DNA from: Geminicoccus harenae
Lineage (GTDB): Bacteria; Pseudomonadota; Alphaproteobacteria; Geminicoccales; Geminicoccaceae
Direction: 5' to 3'
Assembly: GCF_019800005.1 (NCBI RefSeq)
Contig: NZ_JABGCL010000027.1
Location: 1-63,650, forward strand
Length of the DNA stretch: 63,650 bases
Part shown: positions 25,016 to 32,820 of the stretch, one piece after another
How positions within the stretch are numbered: position 1 is the first letter of the stretch
Layout: each line of letters starts with the position of its first letter
The notes under the pieces: model-generated
Told to the model about the DNA's origin: nothing
What the model saw: the letters and a program-made list of their open reading frames with translations, nothing else
The model's database searches: none
Made by a program: the position numbers and the translations under genes

Positions 25016-25435
25016 ATGAACATGCTGAGAACGCTGCTGAGTTCCACTTTAGTGTTCGGCCTCTTCACCGCACCTGTCGCGGGTGATGAAAGTCTTTCTG
25101 GGGACGGGCACCTTTCCCCCTTAGGTGAGAGCCTGCTTGGTGAGGATGTCTTGGGCAAAGACTTCTGGGACGGAGTTCGGCGGACCATGGATCTCGATGA
25201 CCAAACAACCGAGGGAAAGGACAGCAGGGGCGCCAAGGGAGAAGACGGTAAGAGCGTCAAGGGAGCAGACGGTAAGAGCGTCAGGGGCGAAGGCGAGAGC
25301 GTCAGGGGAGAAGACGGCAAGAGCGTCAGGGGTGAGGACGGAGAGGACGGAGAGGACGGAGAGGACGGAGAGAGTGGTGTTGGCGGCGTCGGTGGGAAGG
25401 GCGGAGCTGGCGGCAAGGGTGGAGCCGGCGGATAG
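25016..25435 (+). CDS. exported collagen-like repeat protein 3
   Basis: A 139-residue protein with a signal peptide (about residues 1-23, ending APVAG) behind a GGAGG site. The first mature 45 residues are not repetitive and rich in Leu, Gly, Asp and Glu. From about residue 67 there are repeats of the GEDGKSVRG kind, then four GED triplets, and a tail of GGKGGAGG. Much of this is Gly-X-Y with alternating acidic and basic residues. It differs from genes 1 and 2 in having a non-repeat N-terminal domain and a strong negative charge. No anchor or enzyme motif is seen. Confidence 0.7.
   Translation: MNMLRTLLSSTLVFGLFTAPVAGDESLSGDGHLSPLGESLLGEDVLGKDFWDGVRRTMDLDDQTTEGKDSRGAKGEDGKSVKGADGKSVRGEGESVRGEDGKSVRGEDGEDGEDGEDGESGVGGVGGKGGAGGKGGAGG
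25334..25369 (+). repeat. four perfect 9-bp tandem repeats
   Basis: GAGGACGGA is repeated four times without mismatch in glycine-rich gene 3, encoding Gly-Glu-Asp triplets. Perfect copies suggest recent expansion. Confidence 0.85.
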
Positions 25436-25798
25436 TACGCCGCAAGTCCTAGTACCTGCGGTGCAGGAACCGCGTCGTACATCCTGTATGTCTACTTGCG
25501 CCGCCATCAGAACGTGGGAACAGGGTCACGCCTTCCATCCAAACACCCTCTCGTTTTGTAAGGGTTCACATGGCCTAGGTCGCCTGTCCTTGGATCGTCC
25601 GTCAGAACGCGGCATCGGGCACAGGTCTTCAATTCAGAAAGTATCTGCTACGGAAGGCTCTACAGCCTGCGTCCGTCGTGTCCCGCGCACTACATCGACC
25701 GGCGAAGCACTGTTGAAGATGAACGCCGAAGTGCAGGATGCGCGGCCTAAACCTACCAGCTGCGTTCTGGCGCGACGGACCGGCGGCGGAGAGCGGAG
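25436..25798. other. spacer after the glycine-rich gene cluster
   Basis: No convincing gene. Open frames here run into the next gene out of frame or lack motifs. Composition rises back to the GC-rich level near 25750. Confidence 0.4.
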
Positions 25799-26251
25799 AT
25801 GCTGGGGTTCTGGACCCGACCGACGGCATGGCTGCAACCGTCATGGGGTGATCGCGTGGCGGACAAGCGGGAGGCCCCGTCGGCGCGGCTGCCCTGCCCG
25901 GTGTTTCGCCGCTGGGGGCGGATCCTCGATCCCCACCCGCAGCAGCCGAAGGTCATCGAGATCTTCAGGCAGGGCGACCGGCAGGTGGTCTGCTTCCGGA
26001 TGACCCCGGGCGAAGGTGAGTGGACCAAGTACTACATGTTCTTCGTCGGCCCGCCCGGGTCGGACTGCCCGGACCTGATCATCTCGGCCGGCTCCTACCG
26101 CTACACCAACCAGCACCGCACGCCGGAGACGCGCAGCTACCACCTGGACCTCTACGACGCGGACCAGCACACCACCATCTGGATCAAGGACTACCTGCCT
26201 GCCTACGCCACGATTCGCCAGGAAGTGGTGGAGTTGCTGGAAGCCATGTAG
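25799..26251 (+). CDS. hypothetical protein
   Basis: A 150-residue protein of unknown function. The central part is rich in aromatic and charged residues (WTKYYMFFVG, SYRYTNQHR, SYHLDLYDAD, TTIWIKDYLP) and looks like a compact alpha/beta domain. It ends in an amphipathic helix. There is no signal peptide or membrane segment. ATG 25799 has a GGAG-rich site just upstream; GTG 25856 is a possible later start. Third-position GC is high, so this is backbone rather than island DNA. It converges on the vapBC-like pair. Confidence 0.65.
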   Translation: MLGFWTRPTAWLQPSWGDRVADKREAPSARLPCPVFRRWGRILDPHPQQPKVIEIFRQGDRQVVCFRMTPGEGEWTKYYMFFVGPPGSDCPDLIISAGSYRYTNQHRTPETRSYHLDLYDADQHTTIWIKDYLPAYATIRQEVVELLEAM

Positions 26252-26321
26252 CCGCGGCCGCGAATCCGCTGCGGGAAGCAGGGTCAAGGTCCTGCATCCA
26301 GCCATTCCGGCCATCGACAGG

Positions 26322-26687
26322 TCACAACTGGTAGGGCGCCCGCACCCCCGGGTCGTCGGCCGGAAAGTCCCGCGTGTTCCGCGTCACCAGCAGCAGCCCA
26401 TGCACCTGCGCCGTCGCCCAGATCACCGCGTCCGGCAGCCTGATCCGGTGGCTGCGCCGCAGTTCCACCGCCCGCTCCGCCACCCGCTCCTCGATGCCGA
26501 TCACCTCGAACCCGCCAAGGAAGCCGCGCGTCGGCGCCTGAAGGTCCGGCTCGGCGCCGACCATGACCTCCATCCAGGTAACGATGCTGATCGCCTTGGC
26601 CTCGTAGCGCCGCAGCTCGGCCCGCGCTTGCGGAACGGCGTTGAGGTGGTCGATCAGGATGTTGGTGTCGAACAGCGCCTTCACCAT
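26322..26687 (-). CDS. VapC-like PIN-domain toxin (ribonuclease)
   Basis: A 121-residue PIN domain. The acidic Mg2+ site is complete: LFDTNILIDHL at the N-terminus, WMEVMVG around residue 43, LPDAVIWATA around residue 90, and NTRDF near residue 105. VapC toxins are site-specific RNases that act on tRNA or rRNA. ATG 26687 overlaps the antitoxin stop by 7 nt, the usual coupled arrangement with antitoxin first. An open extension to 26741 overlaps the antitoxin and is not family sequence. Confidence 0.87.
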   Translation of the reverse strand: MVKALFDTNILIDHLNAVPQARAELRRYEAKAISIVTWMEVMVGAEPDLQAPTRGFLGGFEVIGIEERVAERAVELRRSHRIRLPDAVIWATAQVHGLLLVTRNTRDFPADDPGVRAPYQL

Positions 26688-26896
26688 TCGCCGCGCAGCT
26701 TCTCCTGGTAGGCTAGGCCGTCCTGCCGGCGCTCGCCCCAAAGGCCGAAGGCCTCGTCCTGCTGCCCGGCCCGTCGCCTCGCCAGATAATCCTCGATCGC
26801 CTGACGGATCAGCGCGGCCCGCGACCGCTTCTCCGCCTTTGCCAGCTCGTCCAGTGCCCGGACCTGCGCGTCCCCGAGATCAACCAGCGTCCGCAT
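26681..26896 (-). CDS. antitoxin of the VapBC pair, CopG/RHH-like
   Basis: A 71-residue protein. The N-terminus (MRTLVDLGDAQVRALDELAK) has the beta-strand and helix order of ribbon-helix-helix DNA-binding antitoxins, followed by SRAALIRQAIEDYLARR. The C-terminal third (QDEAFGLWGE) is a likely toxin-binding tail. RHH antitoxins repress their own promoter, and a perfect 14-bp palindrome lies 28 nt upstream of the start. An AGAGG site precedes ATG 26896. Confidence 0.85.
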   Translation of the reverse strand: MRTLVDLGDAQVRALDELAKAEKRSRAALIRQAIEDYLARRRAGQQDEAFGLWGERRQDGLAYQEKLRGEW

Positions 26897-26923
26897 CGCC
26901 TCTGCCCGCGTTATCAGATATAG

Positions 26924-26937
26924 ATGATATATATCAT
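26924..26937. promoter_or_regulatory. palindromic operator candidate for the toxin-antitoxin pair
   Basis: ATGATATATATCAT is a perfect 14-bp palindrome in a short AT-rich patch just upstream of the antitoxin gene. It also contains TATATA-like sequence that could serve as a -10 element, so antitoxin binding would block transcription. Confidence 0.6.
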
Positions 26938-26999
26938 GACTCGACGCGGAGGCAACGCGTGTGTCTCTAAGCCCTGGACTCGACAGGGCGCCCCTTGGC

Positions 27000-27590
27000 T
27001 CAGCCGCTGAACCCGAACCGCCAGACGACCACCGGCACCCCCAGCAGCAGGATCAGCGACACGATGACCAGCCCGCCGTCCCGGGTCAGCAGGCCGGCGG
27101 CGAACAGGGCGATCACGGCCGAGGCGATGGAGCCCGAGGTCGGGATCACCTCCATGAACGGCATGAACAGCGTCAGCGCCAGGATCAGCAGGAGCGGCAG
27201 GAGGATCCAGGGGCGGTTCACCAGGAAGGTCAGCCTGGCCTTCAGGAACCGCTCGACGAAGTGCAACGGCTTGCGCAGCCAGCCGATCCCCTTGCAGAGC
27301 TTGGCGCTGGACATGCGGCGGCGGGTGATGAAGCCCGGCAGCCAGACGCACTCCCGCCCGAACACCATCTGCACGACCAGGATGAACACGATCCCCGCGA
27401 CGATGGCGGTGATGCCCGGGATGGCGCTGGCCGGCGAGGTGGAGATCAGGGAGAAGATCAGCATCAGCGCCGCGAACGACCGGTCGCCGAGCTGCTCGAC
27501 CACCTCCTGCACGGTGATGTGCTCGCCATGGACCGCGTGCTCCAGTTGATCGAGCGCGTCGCTGAGGGCGTGGGTCGTGTCTTGGGCCAT
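27000..27590 (-). CDS. ExoD family membrane protein
   Basis: A 196-residue protein matching ExoD, first found in rhizobial exopolysaccharide synthesis. The N-terminal part is soluble (residues 1-35, ITVQEVVEQLGDRSF). Four or five hydrophobic segments follow, including LMLIFSLISTSPASAIPGI and a C-terminal LVIVSLILLLGVPVVVWRF. GRECVWLPGFI in the middle and PFMEVIPTSGSI near residue 145 are typical. Its biochemical role is not known. AAGG lies before ATG 27590. It shares direction with the cytochrome gene upstream, 79 nt away. Confidence 0.87.
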   Translation of the reverse strand: MAQDTTHALSDALDQLEHAVHGEHITVQEVVEQLGDRSFAALMLIFSLISTSPASAIPGITAIVAGIVFILVVQMVFGRECVWLPGFITRRRMSSAKLCKGIGWLRKPLHFVERFLKARLTFLVNRPWILLPLLLILALTLFMPFMEVIPTSGSIASAVIALFAAGLLTRDGGLVIVSLILLLGVPVVVWRFGFSG

Positions 27591-27669
27591 GCTTCACCTT
27601 GCTGGCCCTCCTAACACCCTCCGGTGCAGGGCAGTTCCGCCTCCCGGTCCCGGCCGCAGCCGCCGGCAC

Positions 27670-28221
27670 CTACTCTCCCGCTGTCGGCCGGATCGCCGGA
27701 ATGGAGCGCAGATAGACGTAGATCGCCACCAGGTCGCGCTCATTCATGTTGGCGTAGACCGGCCAGGGCATGACCTGGAGAAGGCCGCGCTTGTTCGGCG
27801 AATGGCCGGTGCGCATCACCCGGCGGAACTCGCGGAAGGTCAGCCCGGCCGGGCGGCTGTTCTTGTAGGGCGTGATGTTCCTCGAGGTGATCGGCCCGAA
27901 CGGGTTGCCGCCGGCCAGATAGCCCGCCGTGTTGATCCTGGTGGGCTGCCCCTGGAACGGGTCGCCGCTCTCCGCAAAAGGCGGGTTGGTGTGGCAGTCG
28001 TTGCAGCCGCCCTGGGCGTTGACGATGTAGCTGCCGAGCCCGACCAGGGCGCGGTTGCGGTTGCCGATGGTCAGCTTGACCGGCGCGATCTTGTAGCCCT
28101 GCCGGATGCGGGCGCGGTCGTCGTCGGCCCCGGCCGCGCCGGGCAGCGCCACGGCACCCAGTGCCACGGCACCGGCCATCACGACGTTCCGCCAAGCCAG
28201 GATCATGCGCTGCATCGCCAT
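27670..28221 (-). CDS. exported c-type cytochrome
   Basis: A 183-residue protein with a signal peptide (about residues 1-32, ending GAAGA) and one haem-binding CxxCH (CNDCH) near residue 74. A likely distal ligand Met lies in LLQVMPWPVYANM. The C-terminal NERDLVAIYVYLRSIPAI helix is the usual last helix of such cytochromes. It probably passes electrons in the periplasm; its partner is unknown. GGAGG precedes ATG 28221. The segment GNPFGPITSRNITPYK also occurs in cytochromes linked to dehydrogenases. Confidence 0.87.
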   Translation of the reverse strand: MAMQRMILAWRNVVMAGAVALGAVALPGAAGADDDRARIRQGYKIAPVKLTIGNRNRALVGLGSYIVNAQGGCNDCHTNPPFAESGDPFQGQPTRINTAGYLAGGNPFGPITSRNITPYKNSRPAGLTFREFRRVMRTGHSPNKRGLLQVMPWPVYANMNERDLVAIYVYLRSIPAIRPTAGE

Positions 28222-28747
28222 CGTTTCCCTCCCAGTGGCAAAGGACCGGCAACCACCCTGCCCCGCCCGGCAGGTCGGGGATCATCGGATGGACAGGGTA
28301 GCCATGGTCGACCGTGCGCCTCGGCATGGTCTACGTCAATGGTGAGAATCATTCCAAAGAGTAAAGAACGGGACAGGGCCCTGTTCATGCAGCGCTCCTC
28401 AGCAGAGGATCCTTTCCGGTACTGGTGGATGCTCCCAGGACTGTCTTCCGGAAACTTCCCTGCATCTTGCGGTCAGCAGCAACCCCGGCACGAAGCCATG
28501 CCGGCGACGAGGTAGCCGGACCGGCAGTTCCTATCTCGGTATGATCTGGGCCATGCCGATGCTAGAATGGCGTTGAGCCAGGTACAGCCGGTCTCGCAGC
28601 CTGAATCCGCTCATCGCGTTTGCACGAACGAACCCGAGAGACTGGTCCGGCATTTATACATATAGATACTGTTATTGTCTGACATTTGACAATGCCACGG
28701 GCGATAACCACATGCCGGCCGTCATCCCGCCCCCGAGGTTGTCCGTC
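28222..28747. other. intergenic region before the sulfur operon
   Basis: No gene is visible in 526 nt between divergent genes. An AT-rich patch at 28650-28695 probably holds the promoter of the sulfurtransferase operon and includes the inverted repeat listed separately. Confidence 0.5.
28674..28693. promoter_or_regulatory. inverted repeat upstream of the sulfurtransferase operon
   Basis: ATTGTC (28674-28679) and GACAAT (28688-28693) are exact complements with an 8-nt centre. The half-site spacing is what a dimeric regulator would need. It lies 54 nt before the chosen start codon. Confidence 0.45.
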
Positions 28748-29677
28748 ATGCCGCGCTTCGCCCTGCCCTCCGCCGCCGCCCTGCTCCTGGCCTCCACCGC
28801 GCTCGCGGGCGCTGCCGAGCCGCTGGTCGATCCGGCCTGGCTGGCGGCGCATCTGGACGACCCGGACCTGGTGGTGCTCGACATCCGCGACGTGGAGGAA
28901 GGCTCCTCGGCGGACCTGTTCGCGAACGGCCACATCCCCGGCGCCGTCCATTCCGACTATGCCGAGGCCGGCTGGCGCACCAAGGCCGGCGAGGTGATCG
29001 GCATGCTGCCGCCGGTGGACCAGGTCGAGGCGCTGATCGGCGGGCTCGGCATCGGCAACGACAGCCATGTCGTGATCGTGCCGCATGGGGTGACTTCCAG
29101 CGACTTCGGCGCCGCCACCCGCGTGTTCTGGACCTTCGACGTGATGGGCCACGACCAGGTGTCGATCCTGGCGGGCGGCCAGGCCGGCTGGGTGGCAGCG
29201 GGCCAGCCCGTGGAAACCGGCCCCGGCCGCACGCCCGAGCCCGTGACCTTCACCGCCCGGTTCCGCCCGGAACTGGTCGCCAGCGCTGCGGACGTGCGGG
29301 CAGCGCAGGAGGCCGGCGTGCCGCTGGTCGATGCCCGGCCGAAGGACCAGTATACCGGGAAGACGACCCCTCCCAATGTCGGCGTCGCCGGCACCATCCC
29401 GGGTGCCGTGAGCCTGCCGCACGACGTGGTGGTGCCGGACGGCGCACATCCGGTCGGTCGGACCGAGCTGGACAGGCTGCTGGCGAAGCTGAACCTCGAG
29501 GGTCAGGGTGAGCAGATCGCCTTCTGCAACACCGGCCACTGGGCCTCGGTCGGCTGGTTCGTCCTGAACAAGCTCGGCCAGAACCCGGATGTGCGCATGT
29601 ATGACGGCTCGATGTACGAGTGGGCCAAGGTCGAGGGCGCGCCCACCGAGGTCGGCGCCGAGCGGACGGTGAACTGA
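28748..29677 (+). CDS. exported rhodanese-type sulfurtransferase
   Basis: A 309-residue protein with a signal peptide (about residues 1-25). Two rhodanese domains follow: the first is an inactive-type domain (VVLDIRDVEEG, GHIPGAVHSDYAEAGW). The second has VDARPKDQYTGKT and an active-site loop CNTGHWAS whose Cys, near residue 260, would carry the sulfane sulfur. Such enzymes move sulfur from thiosulfate to an acceptor such as cyanide or a thiol. ATG 28748 is chosen for its GAGG site and clean signal peptide. It overlaps the TsuA-like gene by 1 nt, so thiosulfate is the likely shared substrate. Confidence 0.87.
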   Translation: MPRFALPSAAALLLASTALAGAAEPLVDPAWLAAHLDDPDLVVLDIRDVEEGSSADLFANGHIPGAVHSDYAEAGWRTKAGEVIGMLPPVDQVEALIGGLGIGNDSHVVIVPHGVTSSDFGAATRVFWTFDVMGHDQVSILAGGQAGWVAAGQPVETGPGRTPEPVTFTARFRPELVASAADVRAAQEAGVPLVDARPKDQYTGKTTPPNVGVAGTIPGAVSLPHDVVVPDGAHPVGRTELDRLLAKLNLEGQGEQIAFCNTGHWASVGWFVLNKLGQNPDVRMYDGSMYEWAKVEGAPTEVGAERTVN

Positions 29678-30888
29678 TGGCGAGTCTCGCTCACGCCCAG
29701 CCGGCACCGGTTGCGGCCGGTCCTGCCATGCGGCCGCTGGACCGGACGGTGGCCATCCTGGCCCTGCTGCTCCTGGCCGCGGCCGCCCTTTATGCCGGCA
29801 ACGTCGTTTCGCTGAAGAACGGCGCCCTGGTCCTGGTCGGCAGCCTGCTGGGCGTCGCCCTCTACCATGCCGCGTTCGGCTTCACCGGCGGCTGGCGCGC
29901 CTTCGTCACCGAGCGCCGCAGCGCCTCCTTGCGTGCCCAGCTCCTGCTGCTGGCGCTCGCCACCGTGCTCATGGTGCCGGTCATCGCCTTCGGCGAGGTG
30001 CTGGGCCGCCCGGTCAACGGCTTCGCCACGCCGATCGGTGTCCCCCTGGTCGCCGGCGCCTTCCTGTTCGGGCTCGGCATGCAGCTCGGCGGCGGCTGCG
30101 GCTCCGGCACCCTGTTCACCGTGGGCGGCGGCAGTGCCCGCATGGTGGTGACGCTCCTGGCCTTCATCGCCGGCTCCATGCTGGGCGTGGCCCACGCTCC
30201 CGCCTGGAGCGGCCTGCCGAGCTTTGGCACCTTCTCGCTCTGGCAGCAGTTCGGCGTCCTGCCGACCCTGGCGCTGAGCCTCCTGGCCCTGGCCGGCCTG
30301 GCCTACCTGGCTGCTCGTGCCGAGCAGCGCCGGACGGGCAAGCTGGTGCCGCTCGGCTGGAGCGGCGGTGCCACGCCCCGCCTGCTGACGGGGCCCTGGC
30401 CGCTGCTCTGGGGTGCCGTGGCGCTGGCCCTGCTCTCGCTCGTGACCCTGCTGGTGGCGGGCCATCCCTGGGGCATCACCGGCGCCTTCGCGCTCTGGGG
30501 TGCCAAGGGGCTGGCGGCACTGGGCGTCGACGTCGCGTCCTGGGACAGCTGGTCCGGCACCGGTGCGCGCGCCCAGCTCGAAGGCAGCCTGTTCGCCCAC
30601 CCGATCTCGGCCATGGATATCGGCCTGATCCTGGGTGCCATGATCGCGGCGTCCCTGGCCGGCCGGTTCGGCCCCAAGGTCGACCTGCGCCTGGGCTCGC
30701 TGGTCGCCGCCGTGCTGGGCGGCCTCCTGATGGGCTATGGCGCGAGGATGTCCTCGGGCTGCAATATCGGCGCTCTGCTGGGCGGGATCGCGTCCGGCAG
30801 CCTGCACGGCTGGATCTGGTTCGGCACCGCCTTCCTGGGCTCGCTCGTCGGCATCCGCCTGCGCCCGCTGTTCCGCCTGAACGGCTGA
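29677..30888 (+). CDS. YeeE/YedE family thiosulfate transporter (TsuA-like)
   Basis: A 403-residue inner-membrane protein with about ten hydrophobic segments. Both cysteine motifs of the family are present: GMQLGGGCGSGTLF near residue 145 and MSSGCNIGALLGG near residue 360. In TsuA, conserved cysteines line the path and relay thiosulfate into the cell. It starts in the stop codon of the sulfurtransferase gene (TGATG). The pairing of transporter and exported rhodanese points to use of extracellular thiosulfate. ATG 29677 is supported by this coupling. Confidence 0.87.
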   Translation: MASLAHAQPAPVAAGPAMRPLDRTVAILALLLLAAAALYAGNVVSLKNGALVLVGSLLGVALYHAAFGFTGGWRAFVTERRSASLRAQLLLLALATVLMVPVIAFGEVLGRPVNGFATPIGVPLVAGAFLFGLGMQLGGGCGSGTLFTVGGGSARMVVTLLAFIAGSMLGVAHAPAWSGLPSFGTFSLWQQFGVLPTLALSLLALAGLAYLAARAEQRRTGKLVPLGWSGGATPRLLTGPWPLLWGAVALALLSLVTLLVAGHPWGITGAFALWGAKGLAALGVDVASWDSWSGTGARAQLEGSLFAHPISAMDIGLILGAMIAASLAGRFGPKVDLRLGSLVAAVLGGLLMGYGARMSSGCNIGALLGGIASGSLHGWIWFGTAFLGSLVGIRLRPLFRLNG

Positions 30889-30962
30889 AGGAGCGCAGCG
30901 GCATGCCGGCGGTTGAAGGTCGGGGGCGCTGGCCGCGGTGCCCGGCTTTCGGAGAAACCGAG

Positions 30963-31178
30963 ATGCGCGCACGCCGACGATGGAGCCTCTTGCTGCTGGG
31001 TGCCGGCCTCATCGTACTGACCGGCTGCGACGATCGAGGTCGTCGCAGCGGCTGGTTCGACGGCGAGCCGGCCAATCCAGACGCCGCTGCACGCCAGTCC
31101 TGCATCGATGCCGGCCATCAGCCAGGATCGGTGCAGTACATGCAGTGCCTGGGCCGAGGTGGGCCCGAGCGGGAATAG
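30963..31178 (+). CDS. small lipoprotein
   Basis: A 71-residue exported protein. The N-terminus RARRRWSLLLLGAGLIVLTGC ends in a lipobox (LTGC) with Cys at about residue 22, followed by Asp, which in enterobacteria would favour inner-membrane retention. The mature chain is short, polar and has two further cysteines (SCIDAG and MQCLG), a plausible disulfide. GGAG lies 7 nt before ATG 30963. I do not recognise a family. Confidence 0.65.
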   Translation: MRARRRWSLLLLGAGLIVLTGCDDRGRRSGWFDGEPANPDAAARQSCIDAGHQPGSVQYMQCLGRGGPERE

Positions 31179-31221
31179 ATCAGCGGCGCGTCGCAACCTG
31201 GACCAAGGGAGTGGGAATAGG

Positions 31222-32229
31222 ATGAAGGCGATCAGGCTCGGAGCACCCGGCGGGCTCGACCGGCTGGATCAAGCGGACCTGCCGGATCCAGGCGATCCCG
31301 GTCCCGGCGAGATCCGGGTACGCCTGCACGGCAGCTCTCTCAACTTCCACGATTATCTGGTGGTCGCCGGCAAGATCCCGACCGAGGACGGCCGGATCCC
31401 GATGGCGGACGGCGCCGGCGTGGTCGAGGCCGTGGGCGACGGCGTGGCGGAGTTCCAGGCGGGCGACCATGTGGTGTCCGGGTTCTTCCCGTACTGGCTG
31501 GAGGGGCCCGCACGGGTCGCCGACTTCAAGACCACGCCCGGTGACGGCGTCGACGGCTATGCGCGCCAGGCCGTGATCCGGCCGGCCACCTGGTTCACCC
31601 ACGCCCCCAAGGGCTGGAGCCATGCCGAGGCCGCGACCATCACCACGGCCGGCCTCACCGCCTGGCGCTCGCTGGTGGTGGATGGCGGGCTCAAGGCCGG
31701 CGACCGCGTGCTGGTGCTGGGCACGGGCGGGGTCTCGATCTTCGCGCTCCAGATCGCCAAGGCCATGGGTGCCACGGTGATCGCCACCTCCTCGTCCGAC
31801 GCGAAGCTGGAGCGGGTGCGCGAGCTGGGTGCGGATCACGTCATCAACTATCGGCAGCAGCCGGAATGGGGCCGGCTGGTCCAGGAGATGACCGACGGCC
31901 AGGGCGTGGACCATGTGGTCGAGGTGGGCGGGCCCGGCACGCTGCCCCAGTCGATCACCGCGGTCCGGATCGGCGGGCACATCTCGCTGATCGGCGTGCT
32001 GACCGGCCGGGCCGGCGAGGTGCCGACCAGCCTGCTGATGGCCAAGCAGGCGCGCCTGCAGGGCCTGATCGTCGGCAGCCGCCGCCACCAGACCGAGTTC
32101 GTGCAGGCCCTGGACGCCACCGGGATCCGTCCGGTGATCGACCGCAGCTTCCCGCTGGAAGGCATCGCCGATGCCTTCCGCCACGAGGAATCCGGCAGCC
32201 ACTTCGGCAAGATCTGCCTGGAGTTCTGA
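31222..32229 (+). CDS. medium-chain dehydrogenase/reductase (zinc-independent, quinone oxidoreductase-like)
   Basis: A 335-residue MDR enzyme. Residues 1-120 form the GroES-like domain (SSLNFHDYLVVAGKIP, ADGAGVVEAVGDGV). The Rossmann domain has VLVLGTGGVSIFALQIAKAMGA at about residue 160, which binds NAD(P)H. The cysteine and histidine ligands of the catalytic zinc in alcohol dehydrogenases are not evident, so it is probably a quinone oxidoreductase or enoyl reductase. ATG 31222 begins a normal MDR N-terminus. The substrate cannot be predicted. Confidence 0.86.
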   Translation: MKAIRLGAPGGLDRLDQADLPDPGDPGPGEIRVRLHGSSLNFHDYLVVAGKIPTEDGRIPMADGAGVVEAVGDGVAEFQAGDHVVSGFFPYWLEGPARVADFKTTPGDGVDGYARQAVIRPATWFTHAPKGWSHAEAATITTAGLTAWRSLVVDGGLKAGDRVLVLGTGGVSIFALQIAKAMGATVIATSSSDAKLERVRELGADHVINYRQQPEWGRLVQEMTDGQGVDHVVEVGGPGTLPQSITAVRIGGHISLIGVLTGRAGEVPTSLLMAKQARLQGLIVGSRRHQTEFVQALDATGIRPVIDRSFPLEGIADAFRHEESGSHFGKICLEF

Positions 32230-32235
32230 CGGATC

Positions 32236-32718
32236 TCACCGGTCCGCCGTGGTGAACGGCAGCATGCGCTGCATGACCTGGTCCTTGCGGATGAAGCCGT
32301 GCCACAAGGCACCGGCGACATGGAGGACGACCAGGACCACCACGGTCCAGCCCAGGATCACATGCGCCCCGTTCAGCCAGTCGGCGCCAAACGGCGAGAT
32401 CATCAGCAGGCCGAGCAGGGGCTGGAGGATCAGCGCGACATAGAAGGCCACGTGGTTGGCGCGCGACGCGACCTTGATCGCCGTGGGCACGTCGTCGGGC
32501 AGCGGCCGCCACGGGCTGCTGCGCCGCCATGCCAGCCGCACCACCATCAGGATGAGGATCGCGATGCCGGAGATCATGTGGATGCGGAACAGGACGTAGC
32601 GCCCTGTGCTCTCGTCGCCGTATTGCGGCCATGTGAGCGCGGTGATCAGTTGCGTCACCACCAGCGCCACCACGAGCCAGTGCAGCAGCTTGGAGATGCG
32701 ATCATAGGTTGGGGGCAT
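32236..32718 (-). CDS. cytochrome b561
   Basis: A 160-residue membrane protein with four hydrophobic helices. Haem-ligand histidines are in KLLHWLVVALVV (helix 1), FRIHMISGIAILI (helix 2) and a helix 4 segment HVAGALWHGFI. The family moves electrons between quinol and periplasmic acceptors, such as superoxide. ATG 32718 is at the conserved YDRISKLLHW start with a GGAG site upstream; an open frame reaches 32739. It converges on the MDR gene with 6 nt between them. Confidence 0.9.
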   Translation of the reverse strand: MPPTYDRISKLLHWLVVALVVTQLITALTWPQYGDESTGRYVLFRIHMISGIAILILMVVRLAWRRSSPWRPLPDDVPTAIKVASRANHVAFYVALILQPLLGLLMISPFGADWLNGAHVILGWTVVVLVVLHVAGALWHGFIRKDQVMQRMLPFTTADR

Positions 32719-32820
32719 CCGACCTCTCCGGTGGTTCACCTGAAACAGGTCTAGAAAGGCTCAGACGTCGAATAGATCCGGCATATTCTCGAGGAACGCC
32801 CGGCCAGCCAGTCGGCCGTT

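Noticed and set aside
24591..25369. Short repeats considered as a CRISPR array
   Set aside because: Units are 9 bp, contiguous, without spacers, and keep a signal-peptide-bearing reading frame open.
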